Source: JBBPYC01 sp965218765 (GTDB taxonomy: Bacteria > Pseudomonadota > Gammaproteobacteria > Burkholderiales > Burkholderiaceae_C). From it: a DNA stretch of 64,000 nt. The notes under the pieces were generated by a model, which saw only the letters and a list, made by a program, of their open reading frames with translations, was not told the DNA's origin and ran no database searches. The position numbers were made by a program, and so were the translations under genes. This document shows positions 26,388-34,794 of the stretch, one piece after another. The DNA lies in NCBI GenBank assembly GCA_965218765.1, contig CBDCLU010000002.1, positions 1,922,001-1,986,000 of the forward strand, read 5' to 3'. Positions within the stretch are counted from its first letter, which is position 1, and every line of letters begins with the position of its first letter.

Positions 26388-27839
26388 ATGCTGATCCAAC
26401 CCGTCGTTCTGTCAGGCGGCTCCGGCACCCGGCTGTGGCCGCTGTCGCGCGAAAAATATCCGAAGCAGTTGTTGCCGCTGATCGGCGACGACTCGATGCT
26501 GCAGGCCACCGTGCGGCGCCTGGACAACCTCGCCGGTGCGCAGGTGGCGCCGCCGATGGTCGTCTGCAACGAGGAATATCGCTTCGTGATTGCCGAGCAG
26601 CTGCGGCTGATGGGCCGCCCGGGCAGCGTGCTGCTGGAGCCGGTCGGCCGCAACACCGCGCCTGCACTGACGCTGGCGGCGTTGGTGGCGGCGCGCGCCG
26701 GCAAGACCGACCCGGTGCTGCTCGTGATGCCGGCCGATCATGTGATCACCGACGTCGATGCGTTTCAGGCCGTGGTGCGCGCGGGTGCCGCGCTGGCGGC
26801 CAGCGAGCACGCGGTCGTGACCTTCGGCATCACGCCGGATGCGCCGGAGACCGGCTACGGTTATATCCAGGCCGGTGCGGCGCTCGCTGACAAAGATAGC
26901 TACGCAATCGCGCGCTTCGTCGAAAAACCCGATGCCGCCACCGCGCAGCAGTATTTGGACGCAGGCGGCTATTACTGGAACAGCGGGCTGTTCATGATGC
27001 GCGCGTCCGTCTGGCTGGCCGCGATGGAATCCTGCCGTGCCGACATATTGCAGGCCTGCGAGCGGGCGGTCGAGCAAGGTGCTGCCGACGGCGAATTCGT
27101 GCGTGTGGAGCGCGCCGCGTTCGCCGCCTGCCCGTCCGATTCGATCGACTACGCGGTGATGGAGCGGCTGGCGGGCGCCGGCAGCAACGACACCGGGTTG
27201 CCCCGCGGCGTCGTGCTTCCCCTGTCGGCCGGCTGGTCCGACGTAGGCGCCTGGGACGCGCTGTGGCGCGTGCTGCCGAAGGACGACGCCGGCAACGCCA
27301 CGGCGGGCGACGTGTTGCTGCATGACTGCCATGACGTGCTCGCGCTGTCCGGTGGCCGCCTGGTCGCCTGCGTCGGCATGCAGGACGTGGTCGTGGTGGA
27401 AACGCCGGATGCGATCCTGGTGTCTCACAAGGATCGCACGCAGGATGTGAAGAAGGTCGTCGAACAACTCAAGGCCACCCAGCGCCACGAAGGCCAGACG
27501 CACCGCAAGGTGTTCCGCCCCTGGGGCTGGTATGACAGCGTGGACAACGGCGGGCGCTTTCAGGTCAAGCGCATCGTGGTCAAGCCCGGCGGCACGCTGT
27601 CGCTGCAGATGCACCACCACCGCGCCGAGCACTGGATCGTTGTGAGCGGCACCGCGAAAGTGACCAAAGGCGACGACGTGTTCCTCGTCAGCGAGAACGA
27701 GTCGACCTACATCCCGCTGGGCACCCGGCACCGGCTGGAGAATCCGGGCCGGCTGCCGCTGGAGATGATCGAGGTGCAGTCCGGCTCTTATCTGGGTGAG
27801 GACGACATCGTGCGATTCGAGGATGTCTACGGGCGCTGA
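26388..27839 (+). CDS. manC: Bifunctional mannose-1-phosphate guanylyltransferase/mannose-6-phosphate isomerase
   Basis: The 483-aa protein has the nucleotidyltransferase domain first (GGSGTRLWPLSREKYPKQLL at residues 9-28, then the MPADHVI and FVEKPD motifs). A C-terminal cupin-type isomerase domain follows, with RPWGWYDSVDNGGRFQVKRI, PGGTLSLQMHHHRAEHW and GTRHRLENPGRLPLEMIEVQSG. It makes GDP-mannose for surface polysaccharide (AlgA/CpsB/ManC family). The ATG at 26388 is placed by family alignment. The sequence before it is a pyrimidine-rich run with no clear ribosome site, so initiation may be weak or leaderless. No other capsule gene is adjacent. Confidence 0.93.
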   Translation: MLIQPVVLSGGSGTRLWPLSREKYPKQLLPLIGDDSMLQATVRRLDNLAGAQVAPPMVVCNEEYRFVIAEQLRLMGRPGSVLLEPVGRNTAPALTLAALVAARAGKTDPVLLVMPADHVITDVDAFQAVVRAGAALAASEHAVVTFGITPDAPETGYGYIQAGAALADKDSYAIARFVEKPDAATAQQYLDAGGYYWNSGLFMMRASVWLAAMESCRADILQACERAVEQGAADGEFVRVERAAFAACPSDSIDYAVMERLAGAGSNDTGLPRGVVLPLSAGWSDVGAWDALWRVLPKDDAGNATAGDVLLHDCHDVLALSGGRLVACVGMQDVVVVETPDAILVSHKDRTQDVKKVVEQLKATQRHEGQTHRKVFRPWGWYDSVDNGGRFQVKRIVVKPGGTLSLQMHHHRAEHWIVVSGTAKVTKGDDVFLVSENESTYIPLGTRHRLENPGRLPLEMIEVQSGSYLGEDDIVRFEDVYGR

Positions 27840-27950
27840 GCCGACACAACCGCCGACAGGGTCGGTCTCCAGCCACGGCTGCCTTGGGCAGGCTTGTCTC
27901 CCCAAAAACCCGGAGCTTGACGCTGGCCGGCGGCGACACGACCAGTCTTG

Positions 27951-29822
27951 TCACCCACCGAACCCGAGCTTGAGCCCGTAGCGCTGCGCGAGCAGCAACG
28001 ACAGCGCAGCCCACATGATGACGAACAGCGGCGTGCCGACCTTGACGAAGTCCCCGAACCGGTAACCGCCCGCATTCATCACGAGCAGGTTGGTCTGGTA
28101 GCCCATCGGCGTCAGATAACAGAGGTTGCAGCCGAACAGCACCGCCAGCACATAAGGCTCGGGCGGCAGGCCCAGGGCGCGTGCGATCTCGATCGCCAAC
28201 GGCGTACCGATGGCCGCCGCCGCGTTGTTGGAGACGAAGTTGGTCATCAAGCCCATCAGCGCCATCAGTGCCGCCAAAACCCAGGCGCCGGGCCAGCCGT
28301 TGACCAGCGCGACGAAGCTGCTCGCCAGGAACTGGGTTCCGCCGGTGAGGGTCAGTGCGTCGCCCAATGCCAGGCTTGCGGCCACCAGCAGCGCGACCTT
28401 GGCCGACAGCGCGCCGCCGATGTCATGCCACGCCATCGTGCGCGTGGCCAGCAACAGCAGCACGCCCGCAAGTGCGGCCAGCGCGATCGGCACGCCGCCC
28501 AGGCTCGCCGCGGCGACGACCGCCGCCAGCGTGCACAACGCGATCAGCGACTTGCCCTGGCGCGGCAGCGCAAGCTGTTCGTCCAGCAACAGCCCGTAGC
28601 CATCGCTTTGCACCGTTTGCAGCGCTGATGTCGGCCCCTGGATCAGCAGCACGTCGCCGGAATGCACCTTCAGGTCTTCCAGGCCCTCGCGCTGCGTCTG
28701 CGAACCGCCGCGCGCGCGCTTGAAGCCGATCACGAGCAGGTCGTAGCGCCTGGTCAGGTATTCGCGCCGCACCGTGCTGGCCACCAGCGGCGAGTCGGGC
28801 GTGACGATGAGCTGCGCTGCCACCGTCGGTTCGGATGCCTCCTCGGTTTCATCGTCATCGGCGCCCTGATCCGTCGAGCCCGTCTCGTCGTGCGAATGCA
28901 GCGGCGCCTGCAGGCGTGCTTCGTACTCCTTCAGGTTCTCCGCCGTATCGCGCACGACCAGACGATCGCCGGCCTTGAGTCGGGCGGTGGGCAGCGGCGC
29001 CATCACCCTGCCGTTGCTGCGCCGGATGCCGACCAGCGGGAGGCTGCTGCCGGCTTGCCGGACGACTTCGCGCAGTTCTGCGCCATCGTCCAACGTGGCA
29101 TCGGTGACGCGCAACTCGGCTTCGAACTCGGGCTGGGCCACCTGCGTTTGGGTCGGCTTGAGGTGGCGCAGCAGCAGCGGCGCGCCCAGCCACAGGTATA
29201 GCAGCGCCGGTACCGCAGCGATGGCGACGAGCGGGGAAAAATCGAACACCGCAAAGCGCGGCAGGCCAAGGCTTACGGCCAGCGAGACGACGATCAGGTT
29301 GGTCGAGGTACCGATCGTCGTGGCCATGCCGCCCATCAGCACCGCATAGTTCATCGGCAGCAGCATCCGGCCCGGTGCCTGGTTGGCCCGCTGCAGCGCG
29401 GCCACCAAGAGCGGGATCAGCAGCACCACCACCGGCGTGTCGTTCATGACGCCGCTCACGGCTGCCGCCCCGACCAGCACCACCAGCAGCGCCATGCGCG
29501 GCGACCTGGCCACCAGCCACGCGAGCCGCCGCGCCGCGGGTGCCAGCGCCCCGGTCAGCACCAGCGCATGCCCGAGCACCATCAGCGCGAAGATCGCGAC
29601 CAGCGCGGGATGGCCGAAGCCGGCAAAGAACCGGTACGGCTCGACGCCCTCGAACGGGAAGGCGAAGAACAGCACCGGCAACAACATCAGTATCGCCAGA
29701 CAGACCGAGCTCAGATCGAAGCGGTCCCAGATGAAGACTGCAAAAACCACGGCGGTGAAAGCGAGCATCAGCACCGCGTGGCCGGACAACGGGCCGATGG
29801 CCAGGAAGGACAGGGACAACAT
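27951..29822 (-). CDS. SLC13/DASS-family anion permease with two RCK_C (TrkA-C) domains
   Basis: The 623-aa membrane protein has five or six N-terminal helices, with the family motif VSGVMNDTPVVVLLIPLL and GMATTIGTSTNLIVVSLAV. A cytosolic block at about residues 215-405 comes next, with two RCK_C repeats (LPLVGIRRSNGRVMAPL and RYDLLVIGFKRARGG). A second set of helices includes SNNAAAAIGTPLAIEIA. This layout fits sulfate or carboxylate permeases of the SAC1/DASS type, in which the RCK block may sense ligand. An acidic linker (DQGADDDETEEASE) separates the two RCK_C units. It is convergent with manC. Confidence 0.9.
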   Translation of the reverse strand: MLSLSFLAIGPLSGHAVLMLAFTAVVFAVFIWDRFDLSSVCLAILMLLPVLFFAFPFEGVEPYRFFAGFGHPALVAIFALMVLGHALVLTGALAPAARRLAWLVARSPRMALLVVLVGAAAVSGVMNDTPVVVLLIPLLVAALQRANQAPGRMLLPMNYAVLMGGMATTIGTSTNLIVVSLAVSLGLPRFAVFDFSPLVAIAAVPALLYLWLGAPLLLRHLKPTQTQVAQPEFEAELRVTDATLDDGAELREVVRQAGSSLPLVGIRRSNGRVMAPLPTARLKAGDRLVVRDTAENLKEYEARLQAPLHSHDETGSTDQGADDDETEEASEPTVAAQLIVTPDSPLVASTVRREYLTRRYDLLVIGFKRARGGSQTQREGLEDLKVHSGDVLLIQGPTSALQTVQSDGYGLLLDEQLALPRQGKSLIALCTLAAVVAAASLGGVPIALAALAGVLLLLATRTMAWHDIGGALSAKVALLVAASLALGDALTLTGGTQFLASSFVALVNGWPGAWVLAALMALMGLMTNFVSNNAAAAIGTPLAIEIARALGLPPEPYVLAVLFGCNLCYLTPMGYQTNLLVMNAGGYRFGDFVKVGTPLFVIMWAALSLLLAQRYGLKLGFGG

Positions 29823-30067
29823 GGGGCGGGAGACTAACCGAAGCGCTGCCTCACCTTGCGGGCAGCCGCGTGGTTCAAGCCCCGCACAGCACCTCGGCGC
29901 ACAGCCGGTTCGACGGCATCGGCATCCAACGTCTTCTACGCCTTGACGCTGTCACCCTGCTTGCACCGGACCACCAATTGAAAAGTGCAGGACTGCGCTG
30001 CCGCGGCCGTCGCTGCACGAACTTCTTGCGCTGTAAGAATGGCAACTCCGTACCGACACCGGCGACT

Positions 30068-30604
30068 GTGCCCTCACAACCCGTCAGCCAACAAGCGCGT
30101 TCCCTGCAGAAGAAGACGTTCGTCGTCGTCGCCGGCATCTTGACTGGTTGCAACGCGGTGTCCTTGCTGTACGGTTGGTTCAGCAGCGCGGACGTCAAAG
30201 GCTGGCGGCCGTTCATCTTGTGGCTGATGGTCATGTTCACGTGCCTCTACGCCTTGGTGTATTCGGTCGTTGCACGAGTCGGTCGATTGGATCTTTGGTT
30301 TTCCGTTGTCCACAGCCTTTCGCTTGGGGCGCTTTGCCTGGCCGTCACTGTTCTGTATTACGTGCTGACGCCACCCTGGCACACGAAACACATTGGCAGC
30401 GGATCGACGTTGCTGCAGACGGTTGTGTTCAGCCCCTATACCCTCTATCTGATGTGCGGTTGCTTTTTGCTTGCGGCTGCCATGTACGCGGCCTGGAAAA
30501 GACTCGAAGCCGATAGCGTCGAAAGTGTGAAGTTAGAGCTGCCGCATATTGAACTCGCGCAGAAGCAACCGCGGATTCTTCGGAATCATTCAGGCGCGTT
30601 GTGA
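30068..30604 (+). CDS. Predicted four-helix membrane protein, unknown
   Basis: I do not recognise this protein. From a GTG at 30068 it is 178 aa with four hydrophobic segments (TFVVVAGILTGCNAVSLLYG, FILWLMVMFTCLYALVYSVV, WFSVVHSLSLGALCLAVTVL and YTLYLMCGCFLLAAAMYAAW) and a short polar C-terminus. An earlier GTG at 29870 would add 66 residues with no membrane character, so I favour the shorter form. Neither start has a strong ribosome site. GC is lower than in its neighbours. The 3' end overlaps the converging gene by 19 bp. Confidence 0.5.
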   Translation: MPSQPVSQQARSLQKKTFVVVAGILTGCNAVSLLYGWFSSADVKGWRPFILWLMVMFTCLYALVYSVVARVGRLDLWFSVVHSLSLGALCLAVTVLYYVLTPPWHTKHIGSGSTLLQTVVFSPYTLYLMCGCFLLAAAMYAAWKRLEADSVESVKLELPHIELAQKQPRILRNHSGAL

Positions 30605-31158
30605 AACCGCCCCGCCTTGCGAACCCGCGCAAGCGCCGCATTGAAGTCCCTGCGATAACCCGGCCCGAGCAGGATCGGACCCTGCACGATCCCATCGCAG
30701 ATATAGCGGCCGGCCAACGGCAGGATCGCGGTGTCGAGCACCACCCCTGGTCCGCCCAGCAGGTCTTCGATCGTCTCGGTCAGTCCGACCACCGCATAGG
30801 CGTTCTCGGTGGGCAGGTCGAGAAAGATCGCGTAGCGCGTCGTGCTGCGCAGATAGACCCAGCGGGCGAATTGCATGGAACGCAGTGCCTGCAACAGCTC
30901 GGGCTTGACCGCGTCGCCCGTTGCGGCCAGCGCTGAGGCGGCCTGGTCCAGCAGGGCCGGTGTTTCTTTCAGCTTCGTGCGTGCGGCTGCAAGTGTTTTG
31001 ACCACGTTCTTCGCCGGCTTCCTGGCGGACGCGAGGCGATGGATTTCGAGCAGCACGCGCTTGTAACCTTCGATGAAGCGAAGCGCGTTGTCGGAACCAA
31101 GCAGCAATGGCGGCTGCGGCCTCGTCACTGACTTGTTGTTTGATGGCATCGCGTCCAA
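30586..31158 (-). CDS. Conserved-looking hypothetical protein, 190 aa
   Basis: No family recognised. The first 70 residues are charged and helical (LRFIEGYKRVLLEIHRLASA, KPAKNVVKTLAAARTKLKET). The second half is globular with clustered aromatic and hydrophobic residues (ARWVYLRSTTRYAIFLDLP, AYAVVGLTETIEDLLGG, RYICDGIVQGPILLGPGYRRDF). That regularity and the GC-rich third codon positions argue for a real cytosolic protein. It is divergent from prfC. Confidence 0.65.
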   Translation of the reverse strand: MDAMPSNNKSVTRPQPPLLLGSDNALRFIEGYKRVLLEIHRLASARKPAKNVVKTLAAARTKLKETPALLDQAASALAATGDAVKPELLQALRSMQFARWVYLRSTTRYAIFLDLPTENAYAVVGLTETIEDLLGGPGVVLDTAILPLAGRYICDGIVQGPILLGPGYRRDFNAALARVRKAGRFHNAPE

Positions 31159-31411
31159 TCCTTGCTTGTCTCAGGGTATGCAAAGCGGCTGACCCACAGC
31201 AGCCCCGTGCGATCCCGCCTGCGCCGTTGGTCCGACCGCGAGCGCGCGATGTCCTCTGTCTGCACTGTATTCGACTGGATATCGCGCCCATCGTTTGCGC
31301 ATTCGCATGCGCGGCGTCGCAGCAGCAAGGCCGCCGATAAAATCGCTCGGCTCCCCTGCTTCGGCCCTGCCGTCAAGCCCTCCCCTGTCTGTTGTTACGG
31401 ATTTCTCCCCC

Positions 31412-33037
31412 TTGTCCCTCGCCTCCGAAACCCGCCGCCGCCGCACGTTTGCGATCATTTCGCACCCGGACGCGGGCAAGACCACGCTGACCGAGAAGCT
31501 GCTGCTGTTCTCGGGTGCGATCCAGATCGCGGGGTCGGTGAAGGCGCGCAAGGCATCGCGCCATGCGACGTCGGACTGGATGGAGATCGAGAAGCAACGC
31601 GGCATCTCGGTGGCGTCTTCCGTGATGCAGATGCTGTACCGGGACCATGTGATCAACCTGCTCGACACGCCGGGGCACAAGGATTTTTCCGAGGACACGT
31701 ACCGCGTGCTGACGGCGGTCGATTCGGCCTTGATGGTGATCGATGCCGCGAACGGCGTGGAGGCGCAGACCCGGCGGCTGATCGAGGTCTGCCGCCAGCG
31801 CGACACGCCGATCATCACGTTCGTCAACAAGATGGACCGCGAGGTGCGCGAGCCGCTCGACATTCTGGACGAGGTGGAGCGCGAGCTCGGCATGCCGTGC
31901 GTGCCGATGACCTGGCCGGTCGGCCAGGGCAAATCGTTTCGCGGCATCATGAATCTGCGCACGCAGGCGATGACGGTGTTCGAGCCCGGTGCCGAGCGGC
32001 GGCCGCAGGAGTTCGAGACGATCCCACTGACTGAGACGGATCGGCTCGTCAAGCGCTTCGGCCATGAGTTCGAGACCGCGATGGAGAGCATGGAACTGGC
32101 CACCGGCGCCTCGCCCTCGTGGGACCACGCGGCGTTCCTCGCGGGCAAACAGACGCCTGTTTTCTTCGGCTCCGGCGTGAACAACTTCGGCGTGATGGAG
32201 GTGCTCGATGCGCTGGTCGATCTGGCCCCTTCGCCCGGGCCGCGCAAGAGCTCGTTGCTGGTGAACAAGCAGCTGGTCGACAAGGTCATCGAACCGCACG
32301 ACCCGGCGTTCTCCGGCGTCGTGTTCAAGGTGCAGGCCAACATGGATGCAAACCACCGCGACCGCATCGCGTTCGTGCGCATGGCCTCTGGCAAGTACAC
32401 GCCGGGCATGAAGCTGAAGGTGCAACGGAGCAGCAAGGAGTTGCGGCCCACCTCCGTCGTCACGTTCCTCAGCCAGCGGCGCGAGGCGGTCGACGAAGCC
32501 TATGCGGGCGACATCATCGGCTTCACCACGCACGGCGGCGTGCAGTTGGGCGACACGATCACGGACGGCGCTTCTTTGCAGTTCACCGGCCTGCCGTTCT
32601 TTGCGCCGGAACTCTTCATGACCGTGCTGCTGCGCAACCCGCTGCGCACCAAGCAGCTGCAGCAAGGCCTGGCGCAGCTGGGTGAAGAAGGCGCGATCCA
32701 GGTGTTCCGGCCGGACGTCGGCGGGCCGATGCTGCTGGGTGCCGTCGGCCAGTTGCAGTTCGAAGTCGTGCAGCATCGCCTGAAATCCGAGTACGACGCC
32801 GACATCCGGCTCGAAGGGAGTCAGTACACCGGCGCGCGCTGGATCACGGCCGACACCCCAGCCGAGTTGCGTGCGTTCACCGATGCTTATCCGCAGCGCA
32901 TGGCGCACGATGCGGCGGAGACGCTCGCCTACCTTTGCACGTCGCCCTACGACGTGCGGCTGGCACAGGAACGGTTCCCGAAGATCCACTTCCACCCGCT
33001 GCGTGAGCATGCGGGGCTGGCGCTGCACAACTCGTGA
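31412..33037 (+). CDS. prfC: Peptide chain release factor 3 (RF3)
   Basis: The 541-aa translational GTPase recycles RF1/RF2 from the ribosome after termination. G motifs are SHPDAGKTT (G1), the switch region after GRISV-like KQRGISVASS, DTPGHKDFS (G3) and NKMD (G4). RF3-specific segments such as KARKASRHATSDWMEIEKQRG and the C-terminal FPKIHFHPLREH complete it. I place the start at the TTG of L-S-L-A-S-E-T-R-R-R-R because family members begin there. The ATG at 31307 or upstream in frame would add 35 or more low-quality residues. A TTG start would lower expression. Confidence 0.94.
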   Translation: MSLASETRRRRTFAIISHPDAGKTTLTEKLLLFSGAIQIAGSVKARKASRHATSDWMEIEKQRGISVASSVMQMLYRDHVINLLDTPGHKDFSEDTYRVLTAVDSALMVIDAANGVEAQTRRLIEVCRQRDTPIITFVNKMDREVREPLDILDEVERELGMPCVPMTWPVGQGKSFRGIMNLRTQAMTVFEPGAERRPQEFETIPLTETDRLVKRFGHEFETAMESMELATGASPSWDHAAFLAGKQTPVFFGSGVNNFGVMEVLDALVDLAPSPGPRKSSLLVNKQLVDKVIEPHDPAFSGVVFKVQANMDANHRDRIAFVRMASGKYTPGMKLKVQRSSKELRPTSVVTFLSQRREAVDEAYAGDIIGFTTHGGVQLGDTITDGASLQFTGLPFFAPELFMTVLLRNPLRTKQLQQGLAQLGEEGAIQVFRPDVGGPMLLGAVGQLQFEVVQHRLKSEYDADIRLEGSQYTGARWITADTPAELRAFTDAYPQRMAHDAAETLAYLCTSPYDVRLAQERFPKIHFHPLREHAGLALHNS

Positions 33038-33043
33038 CCGGCT

Positions 33044-33077
33044 CTTAAAATATCTACGTTTTCGTAGATATTTTAAG
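33044..33077. promoter_or_regulatory. Perfect 34-bp palindrome: probable VapBC operator
   Basis: Two perfect 15-bp arms (CTTAAAATATCTACG and its exact reverse complement) flank TTTT, ending 9 bp before the vapB ATG. The AT-rich palindrome stands out in GC-rich DNA and includes the likely AAGGGGA ribosome site at its edge. AbrB-type VapB antitoxins bind such palindromes to autorepress their operon. It starts 7 bp after the prfC stop, so it could also fold as an RNA hairpin there, but it lacks a downstream T-run. Confidence 0.75.
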
Positions 33078-33086
33078 GGGACCGTC

Positions 33087-33407
33087 ATGCTCGCCACCGC
33101 CAAAGTCTTCAGCACCGGCAATAGCCAAGCCGTGCGCTTGCCAAAAGCATTTCGAGTCGATGTGTCCGAGATGTGGATCAGCAAGAACGAGGTCACCGGC
33201 GAGATCACGTTGAAGCCGAAGGACGATGCGGGGCGGGAGGCGCGCTTACGCGAGCTGTTCCAGATGATCGAGAACGATCCGATGCCGGAGGAATTCCTGG
33301 CTGAGCGAGATCGGCAAAATGATCCGCCGCGTAATCCGTTCGCGGAATGGGAGGACCCGCGCCTCGCGCAGAAGCCGGTCAGAAAGCATGAGGATGACAA
33401 CTCGTGA
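33087..33407 (+). CDS. vapB: VapB-type antitoxin (AbrB/SpoVT swapped-hairpin DNA-binding)
   Basis: The 106-aa protein begins MLATAKVFSTGNSQAVRLPK, the VagC/VapB form of the AbrB fold. An acidic and proline-rich C-terminus (MIENDPMPEEFLAERDRQND, NPFAEWEDPRLAQ) follows, which in this family wraps the toxin. It overlaps the toxin gene by 4 bp. The ATG at 33087 is preceded by AAGGGGA; an open frame continues upstream into prfC but is meaningless. Confidence 0.9.
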   Translation: MLATAKVFSTGNSQAVRLPKAFRVDVSEMWISKNEVTGEITLKPKDDAGREARLRELFQMIENDPMPEEFLAERDRQNDPPRNPFAEWEDPRLAQKPVRKHEDDNS

Positions 33408-33811
33408 TCCGCTATCTGGCGGATACCAACATCCTTGGCTACTTCGTACGCGGTGAATTTCCGATGCTGCATCGGCGCATGTTGCTTGCACTATCGCGGC
33501 AAGAACTTGCGATTTCGGTCATCACACGTGCAGAGATCCGGCTCGGGCTTGCACGGATGAACGCGGACGACAAGCGCCTCAAATCGATCGGCAAGCTGCT
33601 GGAGGAGCTTCCCGCCATGGCCTGGACTGCCGAAGCAGCGGATCGCTACGGTGCGATCGCTGCACGGTTGATGCGGACCGGCCAGGGCATTGGCGAAATG
33701 GACATGATGATCGGTGCGCACGCTCTGGTTGCCAGACTGCCACTGGTCACCCACAACACCCGCCATTTCTCCCGCATCCCCGAGCTGACTCTCGAAGACT
33801 GGACCGTTTGA
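33404..33811 (+). CDS. vapC: VapC-type PIN-domain ribonuclease toxin
   Basis: The 135-aa protein starts with GTG and carries the PIN acidic residues Asp7 (YLADTNILGYF), Glu44 (TRAEIRLG) and Asp100 (GEMDMMIGAHAL), plus TRHF near the end. These bind the Mg ions that cut tRNA or rRNA in known VapC proteins. All acidic positions are intact, so the toxin looks functional, unlike the decayed toxin module at 41.5-42.2 kb. Confidence 0.92.
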   Translation: MIRYLADTNILGYFVRGEFPMLHRRMLLALSRQELAISVITRAEIRLGLARMNADDKRLKSIGKLLEELPAMAWTAEAADRYGAIAARLMRTGQGIGEMDMMIGAHALVARLPLVTHNTRHFSRIPELTLEDWTV

Positions 33812-33825
33812 ACCCACCTGCACCC

Positions 33826-34794
33826 ATGCGCCCGCTCGCCGACTGGCCGCTGGTCGACCGCCGCCGCCTGATCGGCGTCTTCACCGACATCGACGACACG
33901 CTGACCACCGAGGGCGCAATCACACAAGACGCGCTCGCCGCATTGGGCAACCTGAAAACGGCCGGCCTGCATGTCATTGCGATCACCGGCCGGCCTGCGG
34001 GCTGGAGCGAACCGTTCGCGTACGGCGACGCGCCGCACGGCCTGCCCGCCTGGCCGGTCGATGCAATCGTGGCGGAGAACGGCGCCGTGGCGCTGCTCGG
34101 CTCAGACAACAAAACTGTCAATCAAAACGCGCGGAGCCGCTCTTCCAGCAATCAAAGTTCGCTATCAAAAATATACCAACAGGACGCTTCAACGCGCACG
34201 ACGAACGCAAAGCGCCTGCAAAGCGTTGCTGCCCAGATCCTGCGCGACATCCCGACCGCCCGGCTCGCGCAGGACTCCGCCGGCCGCGAGACCGACATCG
34301 CGATCGATCACAGTGAGTTCGCGCACCTGCCGCCTGCGCAGATCGACCAGACCGTGGCGATCATGCATGCCGCCGGCATGAACGCGAGCGTCAGCAGCAT
34401 CCACATCAACGGCTGGTTCGGCGACCACGACAAGCTGTCCGGCGCGCGCTGGATCGTGCAGCGACTGTTCGGGCGCGGGCTCGATGCCGAGATCGATCGC
34501 TGGGCTTTCGTCGGCGATTCGACGAACGATCAGACGATGTTCCGCGCATTCGGCAACAGCGTGGGCGTGGCCAACATCGCGCGTTTCGCCGCCGAGCTTC
34601 AGCACGCGCCGACTTACTTGGCCACAGCCGAGCGCGGTGCCGGCTTTGCGCAGGTCGTGGCTGCGGTGCTGGCCGCGCGGTCGAGCGCAGCACCAGTCGC
34701 AGCGGATTTGGATGCGAGCATGGAAGTCACGCCCCATGCGCCATCGCAGCGCCCTGTCACCGGCACGTCCTCGCAGATCGGGCGCACACCATGA
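33826..34794 (+). CDS. HAD-superfamily (Cof-like, IIB) hydrolase
   Basis: The 322-aa phosphatase has HAD motif I FTDIDDTLTTEGAI, motif II VIAITGRPAGWSEPF and motif IV AFVGDSTNDQTMF. HINGWFGDHDKLSGA lies between. The IIB cap and KLSGARWIVQRLFG resemble mannosyl-3-phosphoglycerate phosphatase-like proteins. The ATG at 33826 is preferred over a TTG inside vapC's stop. Residues about 100-130 (NKTVNQNARSRSS onward) are a Ser/Asn/Gln-rich, AT-rich stretch unlike the rest of the protein, and look like an in-frame insertion. The C-terminal 35 residues are low complexity. The gene overlaps the antiporter gene by 4 bp. Confidence 0.85.
   Translation: MRPLADWPLVDRRRLIGVFTDIDDTLTTEGAITQDALAALGNLKTAGLHVIAITGRPAGWSEPFAYGDAPHGLPAWPVDAIVAENGAVALLGSDNKTVNQNARSRSSSNQSSLSKIYQQDASTRTTNAKRLQSVAAQILRDIPTARLAQDSAGRETDIAIDHSEFAHLPPAQIDQTVAIMHAAGMNASVSSIHINGWFGDHDKLSGARWIVQRLFGRGLDAEIDRWAFVGDSTNDQTMFRAFGNSVGVANIARFAAELQHAPTYLATAERGAGFAQVVAAVLAARSSAAPVAADLDASMEVTPHAPSQRPVTGTSSQIGRTP
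34161..34179. repeat. Repeat core inside the HAD hydrolase gene
   Basis: GCTATCAAAAATATACCAA matches the hairpin region at 9564 (GCTATC, four T, ATATAGCAA) at every position but the A/T run and one base. It lies in the AT-rich stretch that encodes the Ser/Asn-rich insert, suggesting that a short dispersed element entered the gene in frame. Confidence 0.45.
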
